A stretch of 9,843 nt of DNA from Planctomycetota bacterium (GTDB lineage: Bacteria; Planctomycetota; UBA11346), in assembly GCA_024641365.1 (NCBI GenBank), contig JAHEDF010000116.1:1-9843 (forward strand), written 5' to 3'. A program made the translations under genes and the position numbers. This document shows positions 1 through 7,232 of the stretch, piece by piece. The notes beneath the pieces were generated by a model that saw only the letters and a list, made by a program, of their open reading frames with translations, was not told where the DNA came from and did not search any database. The stretch's first letter is position 1; each line of letters starts with the position of its first letter.

Positions 1-161
1 ATCAATGTTCACCTAATGTTGTTAATGGTGCAACGACGCAACAGAACAGTCATGTAGCAAGTGCATGGCCGCAATTACCTGAAGCAGATGAGATCGACGT
101 TTCCACTTCGACGTCTATCGCAACTCGTCATCCATTGCCGGAGCATGCATGGAACGTGTAG
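1..161 (+). CDS. 3' end of an unidentified CDS upstream of the baseplate genes (partial)
   Basis: The frame read from base 3 is open from the window edge to a TAG at 159-161, giving a 52-residue C-terminal fragment that begins QCSPNVVNG and ends EHAWNV. The fragment is polar, rich in Thr, Ser, Ala and Asn, with no recognisable domain or membrane segment. It overlaps the start of the next gene by 13 bp, the same close packing as the rest of the operon, which is the main reason for calling it coding. In Afp/PVC-type loci the gene before the Afp7 homologue encodes a tube protein or a small unassigned protein, so a CIS structural component is plausible, but nothing in this fragment proves it. The competing frames here either contain early stops or give the overlapping ORF at 61-294, which lacks a convincing start. 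Confidence 0.55.
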   Translation, partial: QCSPNVVNGATTQQNSHVASAWPQLPEADEIDVSTSTSIATRHPLPEHAWNV

Positions 162-841
162 CTTTTTTATTACCGCATACTGGTGCGTGGATTCGCTGCA
201 TGCTCAATCCCGAATCATTTTCTATGCAACGTCGCAGTGGTGTTCGTCAGCCCGGAAATGGACAGGCACGTTTATCTGGGCGCGGCTTTGCTGATGATCC
301 GGTTTTAGTAACTGGCGGCGGTAGCACCCGTTTAGTTTTAGATTTATTATTCGATGTCACGTTAGCTTATCAAACGGTGCCTAATAATGATGTGCGCCAT
401 ATCAGCGATCCCATCTGGCGATTAGCCGATGCCGCTGGTGAAGATGCAGGCATGGTCGTGCGATTAGTATGGGGAAAGAGTTGGAATATTCCCGGTGTCG
501 TTATGAATGCCGCACAACGATTTGATGATTTTCAACGCAGTGGTATTCCACGCCGCAATTGGATGCGTTTAGATTTTCGCCGAGTTGGAGAAGAAGAAGC
601 AGACCATTTAGTCGCACAACAAGCGCAGGTGCGCGTTCGTTCTGCATCTCAACCAACCTCAACCTCCTCTGCACAACGCGCCCGCGCTGGAGCTTTTATT
701 GGTGGACAACGAATTGATTTATTAGCCGATCAACATTTAGGCGATGCACATGCGTGGCGAGAATTGGCTGCCAGTAATAATATTGATGACCCCGTTCAAT
801 TAGACCCCAGCCGCGTGCTGCGATTGCCGGAGTCACCATGA
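149..841 (+). CDS. CIS tube-binding/LysM baseplate protein (Afp7/Pvc7-like)
   Basis: A 230-residue protein that in related systems sits between the inner tube and the spike or baseplate hub. Residues about 1-150 match the N-terminal domain of CIS tube-initiator proteins: the LNPESFSM stretch (19-26), then a Gly-rich segment and a TRLVLDLLFDVTL strand (60-72), corresponding to the family pattern of FNPES followed by LxLELFFDT. A Ser/Thr/Gln/Arg-rich linker (about 160-183) leads to a LysM-like domain (about 186-227) with the usual IDLLAD, a GD-x3-W motif and a final VLRLP. In this family the LysM domain is structural and need not bind glycan. The ATG at 149 has a GGAG at 140-143, and the N-terminus fits the family. 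The gene overlaps the upstream frame by 13 bp and the downstream gene by 4 bp (ATGA), indicating translational coupling. Family assignment is strong; the exact baseplate position is inferred by homology. Confidence 0.88.
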   Translation: MERVAFLLPHTGAWIRCMLNPESFSMQRRSGVRQPGNGQARLSGRGFADDPVLVTGGGSTRLVLDLLFDVTLAYQTVPNNDVRHISDPIWRLADAAGEDAGMVVRLVWGKSWNIPGVVMNAAQRFDDFQRSGIPRRNWMRLDFRRVGEEEADHLVAQQAQVRVRSASQPTSTSSAQRARAGAFIGGQRIDLLADQHLGDAHAWRELAASNNIDDPVQLDPSRVLRLPESP

Positions 842-2289
842 ATACCGCAACGCGCAGTCGCATGGCAACCTGGACAATAACCTGCGGGTCGTGGACACGC
901 AGTGATCGTTTACCGCATGCCGTTGAACAGTGGCAGGTGCATCAAGCCGCTAATAAACCAAGCGTCATATCAATTCGTCTGCGTAATTGTAAAGAATTAC
1001 CTAGCATTGGTGAAGCATGTGAATTACGAGTGGACGATTCACTGCTCTTTAATGGAAAGATTATAACCATTGATCAGCGGTGGGCAGCCACCGGTGAACA
1101 ACACACGACGGTGCATGCCGCTGACTTTTTAGCTGATGCAGCAAATCGTCAGTCCGTGCGCGAATTAAACGGCACCACGCGCGATATTATTGGCACCTTA
1201 GCACAAACTTCAGTTTCCGGTCCAAGCGGTCCACATTGGGATCATGTTTATCAAACGGATCAAGCCGATCTCGATTTATTAATCGCATGCTGTTCTATGA
1301 GTGGCCAATATGTATTTTTTCATAATGATGCTGTTCAGATTTTTACGGCAGCAGGACTAAGCGAGCCAACGCTCACCTGTACTATTGGCGAACAAATTCG
1401 CGATCTCAGTCTGTCCACCACGGCCTATGGAATTCCACAGAGCGTCGCCGCACATGGTTGGGATACAGGAACGAGTACCAATTTCCAAGCTGCAGACGTT
1501 TCTGTAAAAGCCCCGTACACAACTGGAAGTCGCTGGGTGCATGGCTTAACGCATGCTAAGAAGGAGCAGGTCCAAGCACGCGCAGAATTAGAAGCAGGAC
1601 GTCGGGATGCGGCCGCTAACTATGTGACAGCCATTATTGAAGGCACTCCTGATATGTACCCTGGCAGAAAAATTATCTGTGATGGTGCTGACGGTTTACC
1701 AACAACAGAACGCGTTTGTTATACGGTAATTCATCGTTGTGATGCTATTGATGGGTATGTGTGCGAGGTATCGACGCTGCCACCACAACCACCACCAATT
1801 GATCGCAATGCGCGCATCGTTCCTGGGGTTGTATCAAATATTAACGATCCAGATAAACGCGCACGTATCCAAGTTACATATCCGACCTATGGCGATTTAA
1901 CCAGTCCGTGGATACCAGTGGCTTTGCCAGGCATTGGTAACGATCACGGAGTATCGTGCACGCATAGCGTTGGCGATTGGGTGGCTGTTAGTATAACAGG
2001 AAATGATTTAGGACAGGCAATCGTGCTAGGTGGCGTCACCCAATCGTTACAGAATGATTTATCACCACGCAAAGGCAGTGCGAATTGCTTACACTTACGC
2101 ACCCCAGGCGGACAACAAGTCACATTAGATGATCAGAAAAAATCACTCACCGTTGTTACCAACGATGGTCATCGCATCGAATTAAGTCCGGGCACCATGG
2201 AATTACATGCGGCAGGCAATTTAAATATAAAGGCACCTGGGAAACGCATTACTATCACGGCCTCCTCCGTGGATTTCCAACAAGGCTAA
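838..2289 (+). CDS. VgrG-like spike protein (gp27-gp5 fusion, Afp8/Pvc8-like)
   Basis: A 483-residue spike hub expected to form a trimer at the tip of the inner tube. Residues about 8-315 form the gp27-like part (two beta-barrel regions around FNGKIITIDQ, with HAADFLAD at 93-100). A proline hinge (PPQPPP, 315-320) leads to an OB-fold of the gp5/phage baseplate V type at about 326-402, with GVVSNINDPDK, RARIQVTYP, SPWIPVALPG and GDWVAVSITGNDLGQAIVLGG. Residues about 415-480 alternate short strands (LHLRTPGG, QVTLDD, RIELSPG, NLNIKAPGKRITITA), typical of the beta-helical needle. No lysozyme domain, PAAR tip or C-terminal toxin is fused; the protein ends just after the needle. The start overlaps the previous stop (ATGA) with a GGAG at 829-832. 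The length is close to what I expect for eCIS spikes. No membrane segment is seen. Confidence 0.9.
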   Translation: MNTATRSRMATWTITCGSWTRSDRLPHAVEQWQVHQAANKPSVISIRLRNCKELPSIGEACELRVDDSLLFNGKIITIDQRWAATGEQHTTVHAADFLADAANRQSVRELNGTTRDIIGTLAQTSVSGPSGPHWDHVYQTDQADLDLLIACCSMSGQYVFFHNDAVQIFTAAGLSEPTLTCTIGEQIRDLSLSTTAYGIPQSVAAHGWDTGTSTNFQAADVSVKAPYTTGSRWVHGLTHAKKEQVQARAELEAGRRDAAANYVTAIIEGTPDMYPGRKIICDGADGLPTTERVCYTVIHRCDAIDGYVCEVSTLPPQPPPIDRNARIVPGVVSNINDPDKRARIQVTYPTYGDLTSPWIPVALPGIGNDHGVSCTHSVGDWVAVSITGNDLGQAIVLGGVTQSLQNDLSPRKGSANCLHLRTPGGQQVTLDDQKKSLTVVTNDGHRIELSPGTMELHAAGNLNIKAPGKRITITASSVDFQQG

Positions 2290-2292
2290 TCC

Positions 2293-2700
2293 ATGAAAGA
2301 TAATTTATACTCATGGAATTTCTCATTAGATGATGGTGGCTTACAATTAGACACTGGCGGGCAAGTGACTGTCTGTCGTGGCGCCGACTCAATTCGCCAA
2401 GCAATTTTATTATTACTGGCAACCATGCCAGGTGAACGCGTGATGCGACCTGATTATGGTTGTGATTTACATCGTTTGGCATTTTCTCCAAATGATGACA
2501 CGACTGCTGGTTTAGCTATTTATTATGTACGACGCGCAATTGAACGATTTGAACCGCGTGTCGCCGTAGAATTCGTTGATGCATTTGCTGATGACGAAAA
2601 ACCAGAATTATTACATATACGTCTCCAATATCGTATTCTGCGTGATGGCATCGAAGATGGATTAGATTTGGCGTATCAGCTTGATGGGAGTGTGGACTAA
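2293..2700 (+). CDS. gp25-like baseplate wedge protein (GPW/gp25 family, Afp9-like)
   Basis: A 135-residue protein of the GPW/gp25 family, the small wedge subunit that in T4 and T6SS (TssE) starts sheath assembly at the baseplate. Diagnostic features are a helix after SIRQAILLLLAT, the PGERVMRPDYGCDLHRLAF block (46-64), and the conserved FEPRV (86-90) within a helix-then-strand (RAIERFEPRVAVEFV), followed by beta strands containing IRLQYRI. The P-G-E-R and E-P-R signatures are both intact, so the gene looks functional. It begins 3 bp after the spike gene stop; CAAGG at 2281-2285 is the only nearby ribosome-binding candidate, so translation is probably coupled. Its TAA overlaps the next ATG by one base (TAATG). 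The position between spike and gp6 homologue matches the Afp/PVC order. Confidence 0.92.
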   Translation: MKDNLYSWNFSLDDGGLQLDTGGQVTVCRGADSIRQAILLLLATMPGERVMRPDYGCDLHRLAFSPNDDTTAGLAIYYVRRAIERFEPRVAVEFVDAFADDEKPELLHIRLQYRILRDGIEDGLDLAYQLDGSVD

Positions 2701-5288
2701 TGCCGTTGCCCAGTCCAAATTTAGATGATCGTCGGTTCGATGATTTATTAGAGGAAGCTCGTCGCGTTGCTGAACGTTTACAACCGCAATGGGATGTACG
2801 CTCACCTTCCGATCCAGGTGGAATTCTCTTAGAATGTTTTTCGCATCTGACTGATGTCATGTTGTATCGTTTAAACAGATTACCGGAAAAAATGCATGTC
2901 GAATTATTGCGGTTAATTGGCACATCTTTACGTCCCCCTGCTGCTGCGCGGGTAACTTTACAATTTTCAAGCGAACACGAATTGAACTCATCAGTTGTCA
3001 TTCCACGACACACGCAAGTCATTGCTGACGATGTTGGCCCTGATGGCAAACCAATTATTTTTTCAACCGCGCAAGAAATTGTTTTATCGGCGCAGCAATT
3101 AACCGCCACCGTGCATGCCTATCATTGCCGCTGGATTGCCGGTGAATTACTTGGACAGAGTGACGGTCGTCCAGGGCAAACCTATTCACTTGCCCAAGCA
3201 CCCGTCATTGCACCGACCGTCGAATCGTCTGATGATATTTTAATTGGTGTTGAAATTACTGATGATGAAGTCGTTGGCGAACAAGCACGCTTAGTGGAAT
3301 ATAATGGCGTACGTTATCGTGTGTGGCGCGAAGTACCCGATTTTGCTGATCCAGGCGATGATCCCTATTTATGTTTAATTGATCGCTTTGATGGTATTGT
3401 ACGCTTTGCACATGCACTGAGAGAACGCGATAACGATGGGCGTTTAGATGAACGTGAACAAGCACTTGCCGCCATCCCATTAAGCGGTCGACAAATTCGT
3501 GCTTGGTATCGCCACGGTGGAGGACCGACTGGTAATGTTGCCGCTGGACGATTAACAAAATTTGAACCAGCGATAGCAGGCATTTCAGTTACAAATCCAA
3601 CGCACGCTCAAGGTGGACGTCGTGCCGAAGATCTTCCGCACGCCATGCGTCGTGGTCCACATGACATGCAAGCGTTACGTCGCGTGGTTACGGCTCGTGA
3701 TTATGAACGATTAGCATTAAGCGCAGGCGGAATCGCTCGGGCAAAAGCCTACGCAAAATCTGAATTATGGCCGCAAGCATTACCAGGAACTGTCGCTATT
3801 CATTTAGTGCCAGACCCAACTGTAGCTTTACCCGCCGATGGTTCTTTACCCCTGTCCATAATTGAAATACATCAATCGTCAGATTTATTAGCAGCGATAG
3901 CAACGCGATTCGATGAACGCAGACCAATTGGGACACGCATCGATGTATCATGGGCTCGCTATAAATCAGTTGCCGTTAAAGCGCGCGTTATTGCTAACCG
4001 TGATCATGACTCAACAACGGTTGCATCAGAAATTCGCCAACGCTTACATGCATTAATTCGACCAGTTGCTACTCCTGATGAAGAAGAATGGCCATTTGGC
4101 CGCACTTTACATGCATCACATGTGTACGGCGTCATGATGCGTAGTCCTGGGGTTCGCTATATTGAGGGCCAAGTACAATTATTAGTAGATGAAGCACCTG
4201 ATCACACTATTGGCGCCATTGCGCGTGATGTCGTACGAACTGAAACGTGGTACGCTGCATCTGAAGGACAATTATTTCGCTCAACAAATGATGGTCGCGG
4301 CTGGGAAAGATTATTAGCATTGCCGAGTGGAGAGCGTGTTCGTCGTGTCATTGCACATCCAGAGCGCGCTGGGGTTTTATTAATTCATACCATCACAGAC
4401 GTTGATGGCGTTCGCCACGACCGTTTACATGTGGGAACAGATTATGGTGAACAATGGCAAGCAGACACACCGCTGCTCGACTTCACCAGTGAAATTGAAG
4501 ATTGTTGTTGGTTACCAGGCGATCAGGAATTACGCGTTTTAGCAGCAACTGATGCCGGACTATATGAAGTGCGACCTGGACGATCGCCAGTAAAAATTCG
4601 ATTAGTGGAAAATGGCTCATCGCCAATTGGATTTTCAGCAATTGCCGCTGATCGTGACGCAACAGGGCGGGTCATTGTTTTAATCGCCGCCCAATCTGCC
4701 GGCGGTATATGGGTGTCCTATGATGCGGGTCGCGCTGGCACATTTACCTCACTCGGATTAACTGGGCGCGTTGTTCGCAGTTTAGGTATTCAACGTCGAG
4801 GAACAGCGCGTTGGTGTTGGGCAGGATTTGCGGCCATTGGTGATACGGATGGGGATGGCGTTGCACGTTATGATTTAAATGGTCCAGCTGGTGCCTGGGA
4901 TAGTATTTCCAACGGCTGGGGCGGCGGCACGTGTACCTCTTTTGCTTTTACAGAAAATCGTGTGTACGCCGGAACACACCATGCTGGCGTCCTACGTTTA
5001 TCTTTGCATGAATTAGATCCTCGTTGGCAAACTCCAATAATTGGTTGTGGCTTACCGATTCGTGCTGATAGCGAGCGTTTATATCCAATTACTGATTTAG
5101 CAATTGATGCAGGACGTGATCGCTTATTAGTTGGTACGGAACAAGGATTATTTGAGCCAATTGATGGGACTGCTGTTTTTCGCAGTTGCGGGTCGCGCGT
5201 TTTTACTGATCAGGTAACCATTCCGGAAACGTGGTTATTTTGTTCCGGTGACCATGACATTGAAGTAGTGAGCGATCATGGACAGTAA
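2700..5288 (+). CDS. gp6/baseplate J-like wedge protein with C-terminal Asp-box beta-propeller extension (Afp11-like)
   Basis: An 862-residue protein in two parts. Residues 1-500 resemble the gp6/baseplate J wedge proteins of contractile tails: an N-terminal helical segment (LDDRRFDDLLEEA, DPGGILLECFSHLTDVMLYRLNRLPEKMH), a beta-rich central part, and the characteristic TARDYERLALSAGGIARAKA (331-350), then an alpha/beta segment ending YIEGQVQLLVDE. The second part, about 510-862, is not wedge-like. It repeats a short strand pattern (YAASEGQLFRS 518-528, LAATDAGLYEV 614-624, YAGTHHAGVLRL 756-767, LVGTEQGLFEP 810-820) and carries Asp-box-like loops (STNDGRGW 528-535, GTDYGEQW 579-586, SYDAGRAGTF 673-682), as in BNR/VPS10-type beta-propellers. 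No catalytic sialidase residues are claimed. Codon use is similar on both sides of the junction. A GGGAG at 2686-2690 precedes the ATG, and the 3' end overlaps the next gene by 11 bp. Wedge identity is firm; the propeller fold is a pattern-based inference. Confidence 0.85.
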   Translation: MPLPSPNLDDRRFDDLLEEARRVAERLQPQWDVRSPSDPGGILLECFSHLTDVMLYRLNRLPEKMHVELLRLIGTSLRPPAAARVTLQFSSEHELNSSVVIPRHTQVIADDVGPDGKPIIFSTAQEIVLSAQQLTATVHAYHCRWIAGELLGQSDGRPGQTYSLAQAPVIAPTVESSDDILIGVEITDDEVVGEQARLVEYNGVRYRVWREVPDFADPGDDPYLCLIDRFDGIVRFAHALRERDNDGRLDEREQALAAIPLSGRQIRAWYRHGGGPTGNVAAGRLTKFEPAIAGISVTNPTHAQGGRRAEDLPHAMRRGPHDMQALRRVVTARDYERLALSAGGIARAKAYAKSELWPQALPGTVAIHLVPDPTVALPADGSLPLSIIEIHQSSDLLAAIATRFDERRPIGTRIDVSWARYKSVAVKARVIANRDHDSTTVASEIRQRLHALIRPVATPDEEEWPFGRTLHASHVYGVMMRSPGVRYIEGQVQLLVDEAPDHTIGAIARDVVRTETWYAASEGQLFRSTNDGRGWERLLALPSGERVRRVIAHPERAGVLLIHTITDVDGVRHDRLHVGTDYGEQWQADTPLLDFTSEIEDCCWLPGDQELRVLAATDAGLYEVRPGRSPVKIRLVENGSSPIGFSAIAADRDATGRVIVLIAAQSAGGIWVSYDAGRAGTFTSLGLTGRVVRSLGIQRRGTARWCWAGFAAIGDTDGDGVARYDLNGPAGAWDSISNGWGGGTCTSFAFTENRVYAGTHHAGVLRLSLHELDPRWQTPIIGCGLPIRADSERLYPITDLAIDAGRDRLLVGTEQGLFEPIDGTAVFRSCGSRVFTDQVTIPETWLFCSGDHDIEVVSDHGQ

Positions 5289-5892
5289 TACAATAGCAGA
5301 ATTATTACCGGATGTGATTCGACGTCAGCAACTCCCAGGCAGTACGCTGGATGCGTGTCTACAGGTCATGAGTTCACAACATGCACCAAGCGAAAATATT
5401 TTATCTAGTTTACCAACCACTATTAATCCGCGTCAGTGTCCACGACGCTTTTTACCGTTATTAGTACAATGGTTAGATTTGGATCGAATTTTTTACGGTG
5501 ACCAAACGGTTGGCACTAATGAACAATCACATCGCACCTCGTTACCAATTGGTCGCCTTCGTGAATTATTAGCCGTCACTATTCAATTATCACAACGTCG
5601 CGGTACGGCTGCAGGATTAAAAGCTATGTTAACGGCAGCCACTGGCATTGCTGATATTGCTATTCAAGAAGTTGTTTATGACCAAAGTGGCAATGAATTA
5701 CCCTATCACGTTACGGTAACGATTCCAGAATCTGGCTTACCACATCGTTTATTATTAGAGCGCATGGTCGCAGAAGAAAAACCTGCCCATGTTACAGCAG
5801 ACATCGTCTTTATAAATGCATCTGATAATAAAATTGACAGCAACAATGAAAATGACCAATCCACCGCTCACATAAGCGAGAGGGACCTATGA
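5278..5892 (+). CDS. Tail protein I-like baseplate wedge protein (Afp12-like)
   Basis: A 204-residue protein resembling phage P2 tail protein I and its eCIS counterparts, which complete the wedge with the gp6 homologue. Recognisable features are an N-terminal stretch ending LPLLVQWLDL (59-68), which matches the LP-x-L-A-x-W-L-x-L pattern of the family, the RRGTAAGLKAMLTAATGI signature (107-124), and EEKPAHVTADIVFI (166-179) near the end of the core domain. Residues about 181-204 form an unusual polar tail rich in Asn, Asp, Ser and Glu. The ATG overlaps the preceding gene by 11 bp and has only a weak GTGAG upstream, so translation probably depends on the gene before it. The stop overlaps the next ATG (ATGA). 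In many systems fibres attach through this protein, but no fibre gene follows here. Confidence 0.85.
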   Translation: MDSNTIAELLPDVIRRQQLPGSTLDACLQVMSSQHAPSENILSSLPTTINPRQCPRRFLPLLVQWLDLDRIFYGDQTVGTNEQSHRTSLPIGRLRELLAVTIQLSQRRGTAAGLKAMLTAATGIADIAIQEVVYDQSGNELPYHVTVTIPESGLPHRLLLERMVAEEKPAHVTADIVFINASDNKIDSNNENDQSTAHISERDL

Positions 5893-7175
5893 GTGTATTC
5901 GATATTACCTGTGATGAACGATCACTCGAAGTATTAACGGGAAGTACAAAAACCATTTCCTTGACCGTTACGAATCGTGAAACACGACCTATTACGGCAT
6001 TATTGTCTATGCGGGTAAAAGGCGGAACTCCTCCAGGCATACGCTTTGTTCATGACCCACAAATATCTTTTGGCTCTGGAGCTACTAATGTCGTATCGGT
6101 TGCTCTTCAAGCTGATGTAGCAGCTAATCCCGGACCATTTTCGTTAACATCAATAATTGCATCTGAACACGATAGCGACGAAACTTTTTCTTCCGTCGAT
6201 TTTGCCGTGCAAGTTGTAAAGCCAGCTGATCGTCCTAAAAATCGGTGGTGGTTATGGCTCATTATGATTGCCTGTGTTATCGCTATTTGTGCATCCAGTT
6301 TTTACATTGCTTGGTCACTAAAAAGTAATCAAGCCGCTCGTATTCCGGATGTTCTCGGACTCTCACTTGGTGAAGCACGTGAGGCTATGAAGGATGCCGG
6401 CTTTGAATTAATATTATTACCGACCACTACCGAAGATTTAGACAGTCGTCAATTTAGAGAACGTACCAGTGCCTACTTAAAATCGCTGCCCGAAGCGACA
6501 CAAAATAACGATTTAACCGATGAAACAACTAATGCTGATGATGATGCAAAAAACGATGCGAAGAATCCTTCTTTAGCTCAAGCGACCAATTCAATTGTTA
6601 TTAGTGAAGAACCAACTCTCGAAAATCGTTTCGTTTGGTATGTTGATGGAGATCGTTTTAGTGAGATCGGTTCAGAAATAGGCGTTAAAGTCGCACCCGA
6701 ATTAATCAATTTACCAATCGTCAATAATTTAAATACACTCCAAGCAACTGAAGCCTTAGCTGATGCCGGTTTACGCTTTCGCGTTAAAGAATCGCTCCCA
6801 ACAGGCTACCGATATGGTCAGGATAACTCGGCCACGATTTGGTCCATTGAACCACCAGGACCAAAAGTTTTTCATGGCTCTATTATTCATATGCAAGTTA
6901 TGCCCGACACGATTCCGGTGCCCGACTTCTCAAATGCCACCTTGGACGATTTGCTTAAACACCCAGAAATAAATGCAGTCTTTATTTATAAATTAACCTC
7001 CAAACAAAACAAACAGACTACTGACATGGCCGTCCTTCAAAGTTGGGCGCGTTTGTTGGCCAATCAATTAAGCATTCCCTATGTGTACCGACAAATTCCG
7101 ACTCCCGGAACGTTAATTCCAAGAGGAAATCATACCGTCACTATTTACCTGGACGCCAAACGGGTTTCACAATAA
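5889..7175 (+). CDS. Single-pass membrane protein with N-terminal beta domain and PASTA-like repeats; candidate CIS membrane anchor
   Basis: A 428-residue protein. Residues about 1-110 look like an immunoglobulin-like beta sandwich (EVLTGSTKTISLTVTNRE, TNVVSVALQAD, SVDFAVQVV), similar to COG1470-type repeat domains. RPKNR (115-119) precedes one transmembrane helix (about 120-143, WWLWLIMIACVIAICASSFY). Positive charge before the helix and no signal peptide predict N-in/C-out topology. The extracytoplasmic part holds PASTA-like units: IPDVLGLSLGEAREAMKDAGF (152-172) with its second half at about 236-268; LPIVNNLNTLQATEALADAGL with IEPPGPKVFHGS (275-331); and a degenerate third at about 342-424 ending PTPGTLIPRGNHTVTIYL. 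PASTA domains of PknB-type kinases and PBPs bind muropeptides or peptidoglycan; binding here is inferred. An ATGA overlap and a strong GAGAGGG (5878-5884) put it in the baseplate operon. It could tether the baseplate to the inner membrane and wall. It has no kinase or transpeptidase domain. PASTA assignment is good; the anchor role is inference. Confidence 0.75.
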   Translation: MSVFDITCDERSLEVLTGSTKTISLTVTNRETRPITALLSMRVKGGTPPGIRFVHDPQISFGSGATNVVSVALQADVAANPGPFSLTSIIASEHDSDETFSSVDFAVQVVKPADRPKNRWWLWLIMIACVIAICASSFYIAWSLKSNQAARIPDVLGLSLGEAREAMKDAGFELILLPTTTEDLDSRQFRERTSAYLKSLPEATQNNDLTDETTNADDDAKNDAKNPSLAQATNSIVISEEPTLENRFVWYVDGDRFSEIGSEIGVKVAPELINLPIVNNLNTLQATEALADAGLRFRVKESLPTGYRYGQDNSATIWSIEPPGPKVFHGSIIHMQVMPDTIPVPDFSNATLDDLLKHPEINAVFIYKLTSKQNKQTTDMAVLQSWARLLANQLSIPYVYRQIPTPGTLIPRGNHTVTIYLDAKRVSQ

Positions 7176-7181
7176 TTATTA

Positions 7182-7193
7182 GGTATGCATACC
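7182..7193. promoter_or_regulatory. Perfect 12-bp palindrome GGTATGCATACC, possible operator
   Basis: GGTATGCATACC is identical to its own reverse complement, with no mismatch. It lies 7 bp after the PASTA gene stop and about 20 bp upstream of a possible -10 element for the next gene. A self-complementary 12-mer in a short intergenic gap fits a dimeric-regulator site; the protein binding it is unknown. It is not followed by a T tract, so a terminator is unlikely. Confidence 0.4.
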
Positions 7194-7210
7194 ATGTCGG
7201 CATCCCATAA

Positions 7211-7219
7211 TGATATAGA
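7211..7219 (+). promoter_or_regulatory. Possible extended -10 promoter for the 197-residue gene
   Basis: TGATATAGA fits the extended -10 form TG-N-TATANN with four of six -10 bases matching the consensus. No good -35 lies 17 bp upstream; the palindrome at 7182-7193 occupies that neighbourhood instead. The spacing to the ATG at 7233 would give a leader of only a few bases and would place the GAGGG (7222-7226) at or near the transcript start, which weakens the call. Confidence 0.25.
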
Positions 7220-7232
7220 TTGAGGGCTTCTC

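Noticed and set aside
61..294. Plus-strand ORF of 77 codons at the left end
   Set aside because: It runs across the junction of the upstream fragment and the tube-binding gene in a third frame, and its residues show no family resemblance while the other two frames make sense.
2516..3109. Minus-strand ORF of 197 codons opposite the gp25 and gp6-like genes
   Set aside because: It lies entirely opposite two well-identified genes, and its Cys/Ser/Arg-rich translation looks like an antisense shadow.
4227..5288. C-terminal part of the wedge protein as an active sialidase
   Set aside because: Asp-box loops are structural and occur in many propellers; I see no convincing arginine triad or other sialidase active-site arrangement.
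1..5892. Remnant prophage or R-type tailocin tail cluster
   Set aside because: The LysM-containing tube-binding protein, gp27-gp5 fused spike and Afp-like order favour an eCIS-type locus, and no phage-specific lysis, fibre or packaging gene is seen. Sequence beyond the window could still change this.
5889..7175. PASTA protein as a Ser/Thr kinase or penicillin-binding protein
   Set aside because: The N-terminal 110 residues are beta-rich with no kinase motifs, and no SxxK/KTG transpeptidase motifs are present.
7194..7223. Nine-codon ORF (MSASHNDID) just before the 197-residue gene
   Set aside because: It has no convincing ribosome-binding site and no amino-acid bias suggesting attenuation; a short ORF of this size is expected by chance.
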